A stretch of DNA of 64,000 nucleotides from Anomaloglossus baeobatrachus (lineage: Eukaryota; Chordata; Amphibia; Anura; Aromobatidae). Position numbers and translations under genes: made by a program. The stretch lies in the NCBI RefSeq assembly GCF_048569485.1, contig NC_134353.1:425129055-425193054 (forward strand), given 5' to 3'. The notes beneath the pieces were generated by a model. The model was given only the letters and a program-made list of their open reading frames with translations, made no database searches and was not told where the DNA came from. Positions 1-11,899 of this stretch are shown here, in pieces (positions within the stretch are counted from its first letter, which is position 1; each line of letters opens with the position of its first letter).

Positions 1-565
1 GTGATGTACCTTGCTTGGCAGCAAAGGAACACTAAGGTAGTATCCCAGACAATTGGAGTATGCCCCTAACAGTGGCAGCACTTTTGTAAATTAAAATTGC
101 GTAGCAGAAATGGAGAGGAGTGTAGAATACACATGTGGTGTACCTTGCTTGGCAGCAAAGGAACACTAAGGTAGTATCCCAGACAATTGGAGTATGCCCC
201 TAACAGTGGCAGTACTTTTGTAAATTAAAATTGCGTAGCAGAAAGGGAGAGGAGTGTAGAATACACATGTGGTGTACCTTGCTTGGCAGCAAAGGAACAC
301 TAAGGTAGTATCCCAGACAATTGGAGTATGCCCCTAACAGTAGCAGCACAGTTTGCAATTAGAATAGCGTGGCAAAAATGGGCAGGTGGGTAGAATGCAC
401 GGGTGCTGTGGGTCAGTGGACAGCAAAGGAACACTAACTTAGTATTCCAGACACTTTTAGGATGCCAGAAAAAGTGTCAGCTCTTTGGGGAAATAAAATA
501 ACGTGGCAAAAATGGGCAGGTGGATAGAATGCACGGGTGCTGTAGGAAGCAGGACAGCAAAGGAA
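1..565. repeat. 134-bp tandem repeat, about 4.2 copies
   Basis: The segment GTACCTTGCTTGGCAGC recurs at 6, 140 and 274, an exact 134-bp spacing. Two more diverged copies begin near 402 and 535, where the equivalent segment reads GGTGCTGTGG followed by the shared GACAGCAAAGGA. The first three copies are nearly identical and the last two are clearly older, so the array looks like recent amplification next to older units. The window starts inside the array, so its true left end is not visible. No open frame of interest is present. Confidence 0.9.
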
Positions 566-1306
566 GCCTCACTTTCTATCCCTGCTAATGAAAAAATACA
601 GCAAGGAATTGCCTGAGCTGAGGTAGCCAGACACTGTTATCTAAAGCCCTACACAGCGTTTGCACGGACCTGCCTAGCAGCTATGGCTATGAATGCCTGT
701 AAATCAGCCCTGAAAAGGGCTGAAATAACCAGTAGTCCCTAATCCCTAAAGCACTGTGTAGATTGCACTGTATCTCTATAGCGTACACAGCAGCAGCAGG
801 AGCGGTGACTGTCACCAACACGCAACAGAGATATAATGGTGGCGACGGGGAAAATGGCCGTGTCTTATAAGGCAAGGATATGTGACATGCACAGTCTATG
901 ACACATGCCCCTGCTTGTCTGGCAAAAATCCACTTTGCAGTGTGTGTCTCTGTGATTTGCTGACAGCCTGGCCCGCCCCACTGTACGCGCGATTAGGGGG
1001 GAGAAAAAAAAATTGCGCTCGACATTCTTTCAGCACTCAGCAGCAGCACTGATCTAAACCCCATCCCCCCAGCACACTATACGCTGAATTTTGATAATAG
1101 CGTGATTCACAGTGACTCACACTATTACAGTGAAAAGCCAGCTACTAACTAGCTAGGCTTTTTGTTGATCGAACTGTTCTCGAACGCTACTCGAACTGTC
1201 AAGCTTTTAGCAAAAGGCTCACGTTTTTCGAACGTCTCGAACACCCCCCAAAATCACTCGAACATGAAATTGGCGAACCTCGAGCCTCGAACATCACTCA
1301 TCTCTA
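566..1306. mobile_element. Putative DNA-transposon right portion ending in CTCATCTCTA
   Basis: This stretch holds no gene. From about 1165 it contains several spaced CGAAC/TCGAAC motifs, and it ends in CATCACTCATCTCTA at 1292-1306. From memory, TAGAGATGAG-type ends (the reverse complement) are frequent termini of TIR DNA transposons in frog genomes. Neither the matching left end nor a target duplication is visible here, so the family is not assigned. The 134-bp array to its left could belong to the same element. The 35-bp satellite begins at the next base. Confidence 0.4.
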
Positions 1307-3220
1307 GTGATGAGAGGCTTTGCCATATGCCCCGCATGGGGGCGACGAAAGGCGGTGCCCGATGCCCAGGTTGGGGGCGAATAGAGGTGGCGCCATATGC
1401 ACCGGACGGGGGCGACGAGAGACACCGCCATATGCACTGGACGGGGGCGACTAAAGGTATCACCCGATACCCCAGGCGAGGCGACGAGGGGCGGAGCACG
1501 ATACCCCAGACAGGGGGCGATGAGAGACGCTACCTGAATCCCCTGTTGGGGGCGACGAGAGGCGCTGGATGCCACAGAAGAAAGCGACGAGAGGCGCTGC
1601 CAGTTACAACGGACGGGGGCGACGAGAGGCAATGCCATATGTCCCAGAAAGGGGTGATGAGAGGCGACGGGACGGGCGTGACGAGAGGCGCCGCCATATG
1701 CCCCGGACAGGAGCAACGAGAGGTGCCGCCCGATGCCCCGGACGGGGGCGATGAGAGGCGCCACCCTATGCTATGGACGAGGGTGACAAGAGGCACTGCC
1801 ATATGCCCTGCACGGGGGCGATGAGAGGCGCCGCCCGATGCCTCGGACGGGGGTGATGAGAGGCGCCGCAATATGCTCCGGACTAGGGCAACGAGAGGCA
1901 CTGCCATATGCCCCGGACAGGGGTGATGACAGGTGCCGCTAGATGCTCTGGATGGGGGTGACGAGAGGCACCGCCATATGCCCCGGATGGGGGTGACGAG
2001 AGGTGGCGCCCGATGTCCCGGTCGGGGGCGAAGTAAGACTCTGCCATATCCCCTGGATGGGGGTGACGAGAGATGCTGTCGGATGCTTCAGACGAAGCGT
2101 CGAGAGGCGCTGACAGATGCCCCAGATGGGGGCAATGAGAGGCGCCGCCATATGCCCCGGTCGGGGGGTGATGAGAGGCTTCGCCGTATGCCCTGGATGG
2201 GGGCAACGAAAGGCGGCGCCCGATACCCAGGTTGGGGGCGAATAGAGGCAGCGCCATATGCTCTGGACGGGGTGACGAGAGGCACCGCCATATGCACTGG
2301 ATGGGGTGACGAGAGGTGTCACCTGATACCCCGGGTGAGGCGACAAGAGGCAGCGCAGATGCCCCGGACAGGGGGCGATGAGAGACGCCACCCGATGCCC
2401 CTGTCGGGGATGACATGAGGCGCTGGATGTCCCAGAAGAGGGCGACGAGAGGCGCCGCTGGTTACAATGGACGGGAGCGACGAGAGGCGACGCCATATGT
2501 CCCAGAATGGGGCGATGAGAGACGACCCATATGTCCCAGAAGGGATGAGCATGACGAGAGGCACCGCCAAATGCCCCGGACGGGGGCGAAGAGAGGCAGC
2601 GCTTGATGCCCCGGATGGGGGCGACGAGAGGCACTGCCGTATACCCCGGACGAGGTGACGAGAGGCGCTGCCTTATACCTAGGACGGAAGGAAAGAGAGG
2701 CAACGCCGGATACCTCAGACAGAGGCGACAAGAGGCGCCTCCGGATACCCAAGACGGAAGTAACGAGAGGCGCCAGCGGATGCGCCAGATGGGGGCGACG
2801 AGAGGCACCCGATGCCCCAGTCGGGGGTGATGAGAGGCACTGTCATATGCCCCAAACGAGGGCGACGAGAGTTGGCACCCAATGCCCTGGTCGGGAGCGA
2901 AGACAGTTGGTGCCACATGCCCAAGGCAGGGGTGATAAGAGGCACAGCCATAGGCCCCGGTCGGGGGTGAAGAGATGCGGCACCATATGCCCTGGACGGG
3001 GGCAACGAGAGGCGCCGCTGGATACCTTGAACTAAAGCGATGAGAGGCACCGCCGGATGCTCCACACGAGGGCAACGAGAGGCACTGTCATATGCCCCGG
3101 ACGAGTGGCGTCGTCCGATAACCTGGGCTAAGTGACGAAAAGCAGTGCACGATGCCCCGAACAGGGGCGACTTGAGACTCCGCAATATGCCCCGGATGGG
3201 GGCGATGAGAGGCGCCGCTA

Positions 3221-4560
3221 GATACCCCAGATGGAAGTGACGAGAGGTGCTGCCATATGCCCAGGACGGGGGCGACAAAAGGCACCATCTGATGCCCCAG
3301 TCGGGGGCGAAAAGAGGCGCTGCCATATGTCCCAAGGCGGGGGCGAAGAGAGGCACCGCCATATGTCCCTGGTGGGGGCGAAGAGAGGCACCACCATATG
3401 TCCCTGGCGGGGGGCGACTAGATGCAGTGCCATATGCCCCTGGCGGGGGCGACGAGAGGCTCCACCATATGTCCCGGATGGGTGACGAGAGGCAACGCCA
3501 TACACTGCAGACAGGATGGGGATGACGATAAGCACTGCCATATGCCCTGGGTTAAGAGAAGGGGCGCCACATGCCCCGGACGGGGACGACGAGAGGCACC
3601 GCCATATGTTCCGACGGGGGCGATGAGCGGCACCTCCATATGCCCTGGACGGGGGTGATGAGAGGCGCTCCATACAACCTGGATGGGGGCGAGGAGAGGC
3701 ACCGGATGCCCCGCATGAGGGCGACGAGAGGCGCCGCCAGATGCCCCGGACGGGGGTGATGAGAGGCACCGCCATATGTCCCAGATGGGGGCAACGAGAG
3801 GTGGCACCTGATGCCCCATTCAGGGGCGGAGATACCCCAGATGGAAGTGACGAGAGGTGCTGCCATATGCCCAGGACGGGGCGACGAAAGGCACCGCCTG
3901 ATGCCCCGGTCGGGGGCGAAGAGAGGCGCTGCCATATGTCCCAAGGCGGGGAGAAGAGAGGCACCGCCATATGTCCCTGGTGGGAGCGAAAAGAGGCATC
4001 GCCATATGTCCCTGGTGGGGGCGACGAGAAGCAGCACCATATGCCCCTGGCGGGGGCGACGAGAAGCAGCACCATATGTCCCAGATGGGGGCAAAGAGAG
4101 ATGCTGCTGGATGCCCCAGACGTGGGTGACGAGAGACAACGCCATATGCTCTGGACGGGGGCAATGAGAGGCAACGCCATACGCCGCAGACAGGATGGGG
4201 ATGACGATAAGCACCGCCATATGCCCTGGACTGGGGTTAAGAGAAGGAGCGCCACATGCCCCGGACGGGGACTACGAGAGGCACCGCCATATGTTCCGAC
4301 GGGGGCGATGAGCGGCACCTCAATATGCCCTGGACGGGGGTGATGAGAGGCGCCTCCATACAACCTGGATGGGGGCGAGGAGAGGCACCGGATGCCCCGC
4401 ATGAGGGCGACGAGAGGCGCCGCCAGATGCCTCGTTTGGGGTGATGAGGCGCCTTCATACAACCTGGATGGGGGCGAGGAGAGGCACCGGATGCCCCGCA
4501 TGAGGGCGACGAGAGGCGCCGCCAGATGTCCCGGACGGGGGTGATGAGAGGCACCGTCAT
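3221..4560. repeat. Local ~0.6-0.7-kb duplication inside the satellite
   Basis: The block starting GATACCCCAGATGGAAG at 3221 recurs at 3831. A marked variant, CAGACAGGATGGGGATGACG, lies at 3508 and again at 4187. Related blocks reappear near 6997 and 7270. The satellite has therefore been duplicated in segments of many units as well as unit by unit. Confidence 0.75.
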
Positions 4561-7500
4561 ATGTCCCAGATGGGGGCAACGAGAGGTGGCACCCGATGCC
4601 CCAGTCAGGGGCGAAGAGAGACGGCGCCATATGCCCCAGACTGGGGCGACGAGAGGCGTCGCCCGATGCCCTGGTCAGGGGCGACGAGTGGCGGAGAACG
4701 ATTCCCCGGACGGGGGCGATGAGAGGCGACGCCTTATGCCCCGGATGGGGGTGATGAAAAGTGCCACTGGATGCCCTGAATGGGAGCGACGAGAGGCACT
4801 GCCATATGCCCCGGACGGCAGCGACGAGAGACGCCATTGGATGCCCTAGACGGTGGCGACGAGAGACGCCGTTGGATGCCCCAGATGAAGTGTCAAGGGG
4901 CACCGCCAGATGCCCTGGACGGGGGCAACGAGAGGCGCCACCATATGCCCCGGATGGGGGTGACGAGAGGCACCGCCATATGCCCCGGACGGGTGCGACG
5001 AAAGACGGCGCCCAATGCCCAGGTTGGGGACGAATAGAGGCGGCGCCATATGCTCTAGACAGGGGCGATGAGAGGCACCGCCATATGCGCCGGACAGGGG
5101 CAACGAAAGACACCGCCATATGCACTGGACGGGGGCGACGAGAGGAGTCACCCGATACCCCGGGTGAGGCGACGAGAGGCGTCACCTGATACCCCGGGCA
5201 AGGCGACGAGAGGCAGCGCACAATGTCCCGGACAGGGGCGACAGGAGGCTCTGCCATTTACCCCGGACGGGGGCGATGAGAGACACCGCCGAATACCCCA
5301 GACGGAGGCGACGAGAGATGCCACCTGATGCCCCTGTCGGGGGCGACGAGAGGCGCCGCCGGTTACAACACACAGGGGCGACGAGAGGCGACGCCATATG
5401 TCCCAGAAAGGAGCGATTAGAGGCAACCCATATGTCTCAGACGGGACGGGCGTGACGAGAGGCACCGGCATATGCTCCGGACAGGGGCGGCGAGAGGCGC
5501 CGCCTGATGCCCCGGACGGGGGCGATGAGAGGCGCCGCCATATGCTCCGGACGAGGTCGATGAGAGGCACTGCCATATGCCCTGGACGAAGGCTACGAGA
5601 GGCGCCGCCTGATGCCCTGGACGGGAGTGATGAGAGGTGCCGCCATATGCTTCGGACTAGGGTGGCGAGAGGCATTGCCTTATGCCCTGGTCGGGGGTGA
5701 TGACAGGCGTCGCTGGATGCCTTGGATGGGGGTGACGAGAGGCAACACCATCTGCCCCGGACGGGGGCGACGAGAGGCGGCGCCCGATGCCCCGATCGGG
5801 GGCAAAGAAAGGTTCTGCCTTATGCCCCGTATGGGGGTGACGAGAGACCCCATCTTATGCCCCAGACGGGGGCAAGGAGAGACGCCATTGGATGCCCCAG
5901 AAGGGGGCGACGAGAGACACTGCCGGATACCTCGGACGGCGGCGACGAGAGGCACTTCCTGATACCCAGGACGGAAGTGATGAGAGGCGCCATCGGATTC
6001 CCCAGATGGGGGCAACGAGAGGCACCGCTCGATGTCCCTGTCGGGGGCGACGAGAGGCACCCGATGCCCCAGTCGGGGGCAAAGAGAGTTGCCGCCATAT
6101 GCCCCGGACGGGGGCGACGAGAGATGTCGCCGGATGCCCAGGACAGGGACGATGAGAGGTGCAGCCATATGCTCCCGACGTGGGCAACAAGAGTCACCGC
6201 TATATGCCCAGGAAGGGGGCGACGAGATGTGCCGCCATATGCCCCAGATGGGGGTGATGAGAGGCACTGTCATATGCCCCAAACGAGGGCGATGAGAGAT
6301 GGCACCCAATGCCCCGGTCGGGGGCGAAGAGAGGCGGTGCCACATGCCCCAGGCAGGGGTGATAAGAGGCACAGCCATATGCCCCAGTCGGGAGTGAAGA
6401 GATGCGGCACCATATGCCCTGGACAGGGGCAACGAGAGGCGCCGCTAGATACCTCGGACTAAAGCACCGAGAGGCGCCGCCGGATGCTCTGGACGGGGGT
6501 GATGAGAAGTGCCGCCGGATGCCCTGGACAGGGGCAATGAGAGGTGTCGCCATATGCCCCTGATGGGGGCAATGAGAGGCGCCACTGGATGCCCTGGTTG
6601 GGGGTGACCAGAGGCGCCGCTGGATGCCTCGGACGGGGGTGATGAGAGGGGTCACCCGATGCCCCAGGCAAGTTGATGAGAGGAGGCGCACGATGCCCCG
6701 AACAGGGGTGATGTTAGACTCCACCATAGGCCCCGGAAGGGGGAGACGAAAGACACTGCTAGATGCCCCGGACGAGTGTGACGAGAGGCGCCGCCCGTTG
6801 CCCCGGATGGGGGCGATGAGAGGTGTCGCCATATGCTCCGGACGAGAGCGACGAGAGGCACTGCCATATGCCCCGGAAGAGTAGCATTGTCCGATAACCT
6901 GGGCTAGGCAACGAGAAGCAGTGCATGATGTCCCGAACGGGGGAGACTTGAGGCTCCACAATATGCCCCGGACGGGAACGATGAGAGGCGCCGCTAGATA
7001 CCCCAGATGGAAGTGACGAGAGGTGCTGCCATATGGGGGTGAAGAGAGGCACCGCCATATGTCCCTGGCGGGGGCAAAGAGAGGCTCCGCCATATGTCCC
7101 TGGCAGGGGGCAAAGAGAGGCGCTGCCATATGTCCCGGGCGGGGGCAACGAGAGGCAGCGCCATATGTCCTGGATGGGGGTGAAGAGAGATGCTGCTGGA
7201 TGCCCCAGACGTGGGTGACGAGAGACGACGCCATATGCTCCGGACGTGGGCGATGAGAGGCGACGCCATACGCCGCAGACAGGATGGGGATGATGATAAG
7301 CACCGCCATATGCACTGGACTGGGGTTAAGAGAGGGGGCGCCACATGCCCCGGATGGGGACGACGAGAGGCACCGCCATATGTTCTGACGGGGGTGATGA
7401 GAGGCACCTCAATATGCCCCGGATGGGGGTGACAAGATGCACTGCCATATGCACCGGATGGGGGCGATGAGAGGTGGCACCCGATGGCTCAGTCGGGGGC

Positions 7501-10100
7501 AAAAAGATGCCCTGGATGTTGTCCAATGACCCAATCGAAGTGATGAGAGGCGGCGCACAGTGCCCCGGACGGGGGTGATGAGAGGCAGCGCCGGATACCC
7601 CGGATGGAAGCGACGAGAGGCGCCGTCATATTCTCCGGATGGGGGCAACAAGAGGCGATGCCATACTCCTCAGACAGCACAGGGGTGATGATAAGCACCG
7701 CCATATGCCCCAGATGGGGGCGATGAGAAGCACTTCCATGTGCACTGGACGGGGGTGACGAGAGGCACCGCCCTATGTCCCGAACGGGGGCGACGAGAGG
7801 CAGTGCCATATGCCCCGGACGGGGGCAACGAGAGGCTCCGCCATATGTCCTGGATGGGGTGAAGAGAGATGCCACCGGATGCCCCAGACATGGGCGACCA
7901 GAGACAACGCCATATGCTCCTGAAGGGGGCAACGAGAACCTATCCCATATGCTCCAGACAGGACGGGGGTGACGATAAGCAACGCCATATGCCCCGGACA
8001 GGGGTGACGAGAGATTGCACCCAATACCCCGGTCGGGGGCGAAAAGTGGCGGCACCATATGCCCCGGACGGGCGCGACGAGTGGCGTCGTCCAAATATTC
8101 CGGGCGAGGCGACGAGAGGCGGTGCACGATGTCCCGGACAGGGGCGACGTGAATCTCCGCAATAGGCCCCGGATGGGGGTGATGAAAGGCGCCGCTGGAT
8201 ACCCCAGATGGAAGCGACGATAGGCACCGCCATATGCTCCAGACGGGGGTGACAAGAGGCACTGCTATGTACCCCGGACGGGGGCGACGATAGGTGCCGC
8301 TGGATACCCAGGCCGGAAGCGCCATATGCCCCAGAAGGGGGTGACAAGAGGCTCTACCAGATGCCCCGGATGAGGGCGATGAGAGGCGCCATCATATGCC
8401 TAGGACAGAGGCTATGAGAGGCATCACACGATGCCCGGTCGGGGGCGATGAGAGGCGATGCCCGATGTGTCGGTCGAGGGCGATGAGAGACGGCACCCGA
8501 TGCCCCGGACAGGGGCGATGAGAGGTTCCGCCATATGCACCGGATGGGGGTAACGATAGGTGCTGTCATATGCCACGGAAAGGAGTGATGAGAGGCGCCG
8601 CCGGATGCCCTAGACAGGGGCGATGAGAGGCAATGTCGGATGCCCCAGACGGGGGCGACGAGAGGCAACGTCGGATGCCCCAGACGGGGGCAACGAGAGG
8701 CGCCGCTGGATGCCCAAAACGGGGGTGACAAGAGGTGCCGCCATATGCCCCAAAAGGGGGCGACGAGAGGCTCTGCCGGATGCCCCGGATGGTGGTGACA
8801 AGAGTCGCCGCCATATGTTTCGGATGGAGGCTATGAGAAGCAGAGCACAATGCCTTGGTCGAGGGTGATGAGAGATGGTGCATTATGCCCCGGACGGGGC
8901 TAACGAGAGGCGCCGCCGGATGCCCTGGACAGGGGCGACGAGAGGCGACATTGGATGCACCAGACGGGGGCGATGAGAGGCAACGTCAGATGCCCCAGAT
9001 GGGGGCGACAAGAGGCGCCGCTTGATGCCCAGGATGGGGGCGATGAGAGGTGCCACCATATGCCCCGGATGGTGGTGACGAGAGGCGTCGCCTGATGTAC
9101 CGGGCGGGGGCGACAAAAGGCTCTGCCATATGCCCCAGACGAGGGTGACGAGAGGCGTCGCCTGATGTACCACGCGGGGGAGACAAGAGGCAGCGCCACA
9201 TGTCCTGGATGGGGGCGAAGAGAGATACTGCCGGATGCCCCAGACGTGGGTGAAGAGAGACGACACCATATGCTCCGGAAGGGGGCGACGAGAGGCTATG
9301 CCATACGCCCCAGACAGGACGGGGGGGACTATAAGCAAGGCCATATGCCCCGGATGGGGGCAACGAGAGGCGGCGCCCGATACCCCAGACGGGGGCGACG
9401 AGAGGCACTGCCATATGCCTTGGACAGGGGCGACGAGAGGCACTGCCATATGCTTCGGATGGGGGCGACGAGAGATGGCACCCGATGCCCCGGTAGGGGG
9501 CGAAAAGAGGCGGCACCATATACCCTGGACGGGGGCGATGAGTGGTGTCGTCCAATGACCCGGGCGAGGTGACAAGAGGCGGCGCACGATGACCTGGACG
9601 AGGGTGACGTGAATCTCCGCAATAGGCCCCGGACGGGGATGATGAGAGGCGCCGCCGGATAACCAGGATGGAAGCAACAAGAGGCGCCGCCATATGCTCC
9701 GGACGGGGGCTACGAGAGGTGGCACCCGATGCCCCGGACGGGGGTTACTTGAGGTGGCGCCATATGCCCTGGACAGGGGCGATGATGCTGCTGTATACCC
9801 CGGATGGAAGTGATGAGAGGCGCTACCATATGTTCTGGACAGGGGTGACGAGGGGCGCCACAGGATGCCCCGAACAGGGGCAATGAGATGCGCCACTATA
9901 TGCCCCAGAAGGGGACGTTAAGAGGCTCTGCCGGATGCCCCGGATGGGGGCGATGAGAGGCGCCGCTATATGCCTCGGACGGAGGCTATGAGAGGCAGCG
10001 CATGATGCCCTGGTCGTGGGTGACGAGAGGCGGTGCCCGATGTCTCAGTCGGGGGCGACGGGAGACGGTGCATGATGCCCCAGACAGGGGCGATGAGAGG

Positions 10101-10660
10101 CTCCACCATATGCACTGGATGGGAGAGACGAGAGGTGCCGCCATATGCTATGGAAAGGGGTGACGAGAGGTGCCACCGGATGCCCTGGACAAGGGCGACG
10201 TGAAGCGACGCCGGATTTCCCAGATGGGGGCAACGAGAGGCGCCATTGGATGCCCAGGACAAGGGTGACGAGAGGCGCAGCCATAAGCCCCCGAGGGGGT
10301 AACGAGAGGCGCCGCCTTATGCCCCAAATGGGGGCGACGAGTTGCTCTGCTGGATGCCCCGGAAGGGGGCGATGAGATGCTCCACCATATGCACTGGATG
10401 GGGAAGACGAGAGGTGCCGCCATATGCCATGGAAAGGGGTGACGAGAGGTGCCACCGGATGCCCCGGACAAGGGCGACGTGAAGCGACGCCGGATTTCCC
10501 AGATGGGGGCAACGAGAGAAGCCATTGGATGCCCAGGACAAGGTTGACGAGAGGCGCAGCCATATGCCCCAGACGTGGGCGACAAGAGGCGCCGCCATAT
10601 GCCCCGGAAAAGAGTGATGGGAGCCGCCGCCAGAGGCACCAGACAGGGGCGACGAGAGGC
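10101..10660. repeat. Local 279-bp tandem duplication (about 8 units) inside the satellite
   Basis: The stretch CTCCACCATATGCACTGG at 10101 recurs at 10380. The following sequence, with its GGAAAGGGGTGACGAGAG and GAAGCGACGCCGGATTTCCC variants, is shared almost exactly for the rest of the block. The 279-bp offset equals eight 35-bp units minus one base. Confidence 0.8.
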
Positions 10661-11899
10661 GACAACGGATAACCCGGACGGGGACGTAGAAAGGCGCTGC
10701 CATATGCCCCGGACGGGGGTGACGAGAGGCTCCGCTGGATGCCCCAGGCAGGGTGATGAGAGGCGCTGCCAGATTCCCTGGACGGGGGTGGCGAAAGGTG
10801 GCGCATGATGCCCCGGGCATGGGCAACGAGAGGATCCGACATATATCCCGGACGGGGGTGACGAGAGGTGCTGCCATTTTCCATCTGAAGGGGGTGACGA
10901 GAGGCACCGCAGGACGGGGGCGACGAGAGACGGCGCATGATGCCCCGGACGGTGGCGATGAGAGGCACCGCAGGATGCCCCGGACGGGGGCAACGGAGAG
11001 GTGCCGCCATATGCCTTGGAAAAGGGTGACGAGAGTCACCACCATATGCCCCAGATGGGGGAGACGAGAGGCGCCGCCATATTTGGAGGTTGGGGGCGAT
11101 GAGAGGAGGTGCACGATGCCCCGGTTAGGGGTGACCAGAGGCAGTGCCTGATGCCCAGGTTGGGGGTGATGAGAGATGGCGCATGATGCCGTGGACGGGG
11201 GCAATGAGAGGCTCCGCCTTATGCCCCGGACAGGGTGACGAGAGGCTCCGCCATCTGCCCCTGGACTGGGGTGACAAGAGGCGCCACCCGATTCCCCGAT
11301 CAGGGGTGACGAGAAATGGCGCGTGATGCCCTGGATGCTGGCGACGAGAGGCGCCGCAGGATGCCCCGGATGGGGGCGATGAGAGGCGCCGCCATATGCC
11401 TCGGAAAAGGGTGACGAGAAGCACCGCCATATGCCCCGGAGGGGGGAGACGAGTGGAGCCACCATATGCCCCGGACGGGGGCGATGAGAGGCACCAACAT
11501 ATACTCTAGACAGGGGAGACGAGAGGCTCGGTCAGATACTAAGGAAAAGGGTGACGAGAGGCAATGCCATATGCCCTAAACGGGGGCGACGAGAGGCACC
11601 GCCAGATCGCCAGATGCCCCGGATGGGGGCGAAGAGAGGCGCCGCCAAATGCCATGATTGGGGGTGATGAGAGGCCCCGTTGTATGCCCCAGATGGGGGT
11701 AACGAGTGGCACTGCCTCATGCCCTGGACGAGGGTGACGAGAGGTGGAGTCAAATGCCCCAGTTGGGGGCCATGAGAGGAGGTGCACGATGCCCCGGTTA
11801 GGGGTGACGAGAGGTGGTGCCCAATGCCCCGGTTGGGGGCAACAAGATACGGCGCATGATGCCCTGGACGGAGGTGACGAGAGGCTCCGCCATATTCTC

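Noticed and set aside
3218-5257. 679-codon minus-strand open frame (and many shorter ones from 1162 to 19221)
   Set aside because: Its residues repeat with the 35-residue period dictated by the 35-bp satellite, and frames are open on both strands at once. No start context, splice signal or domain.
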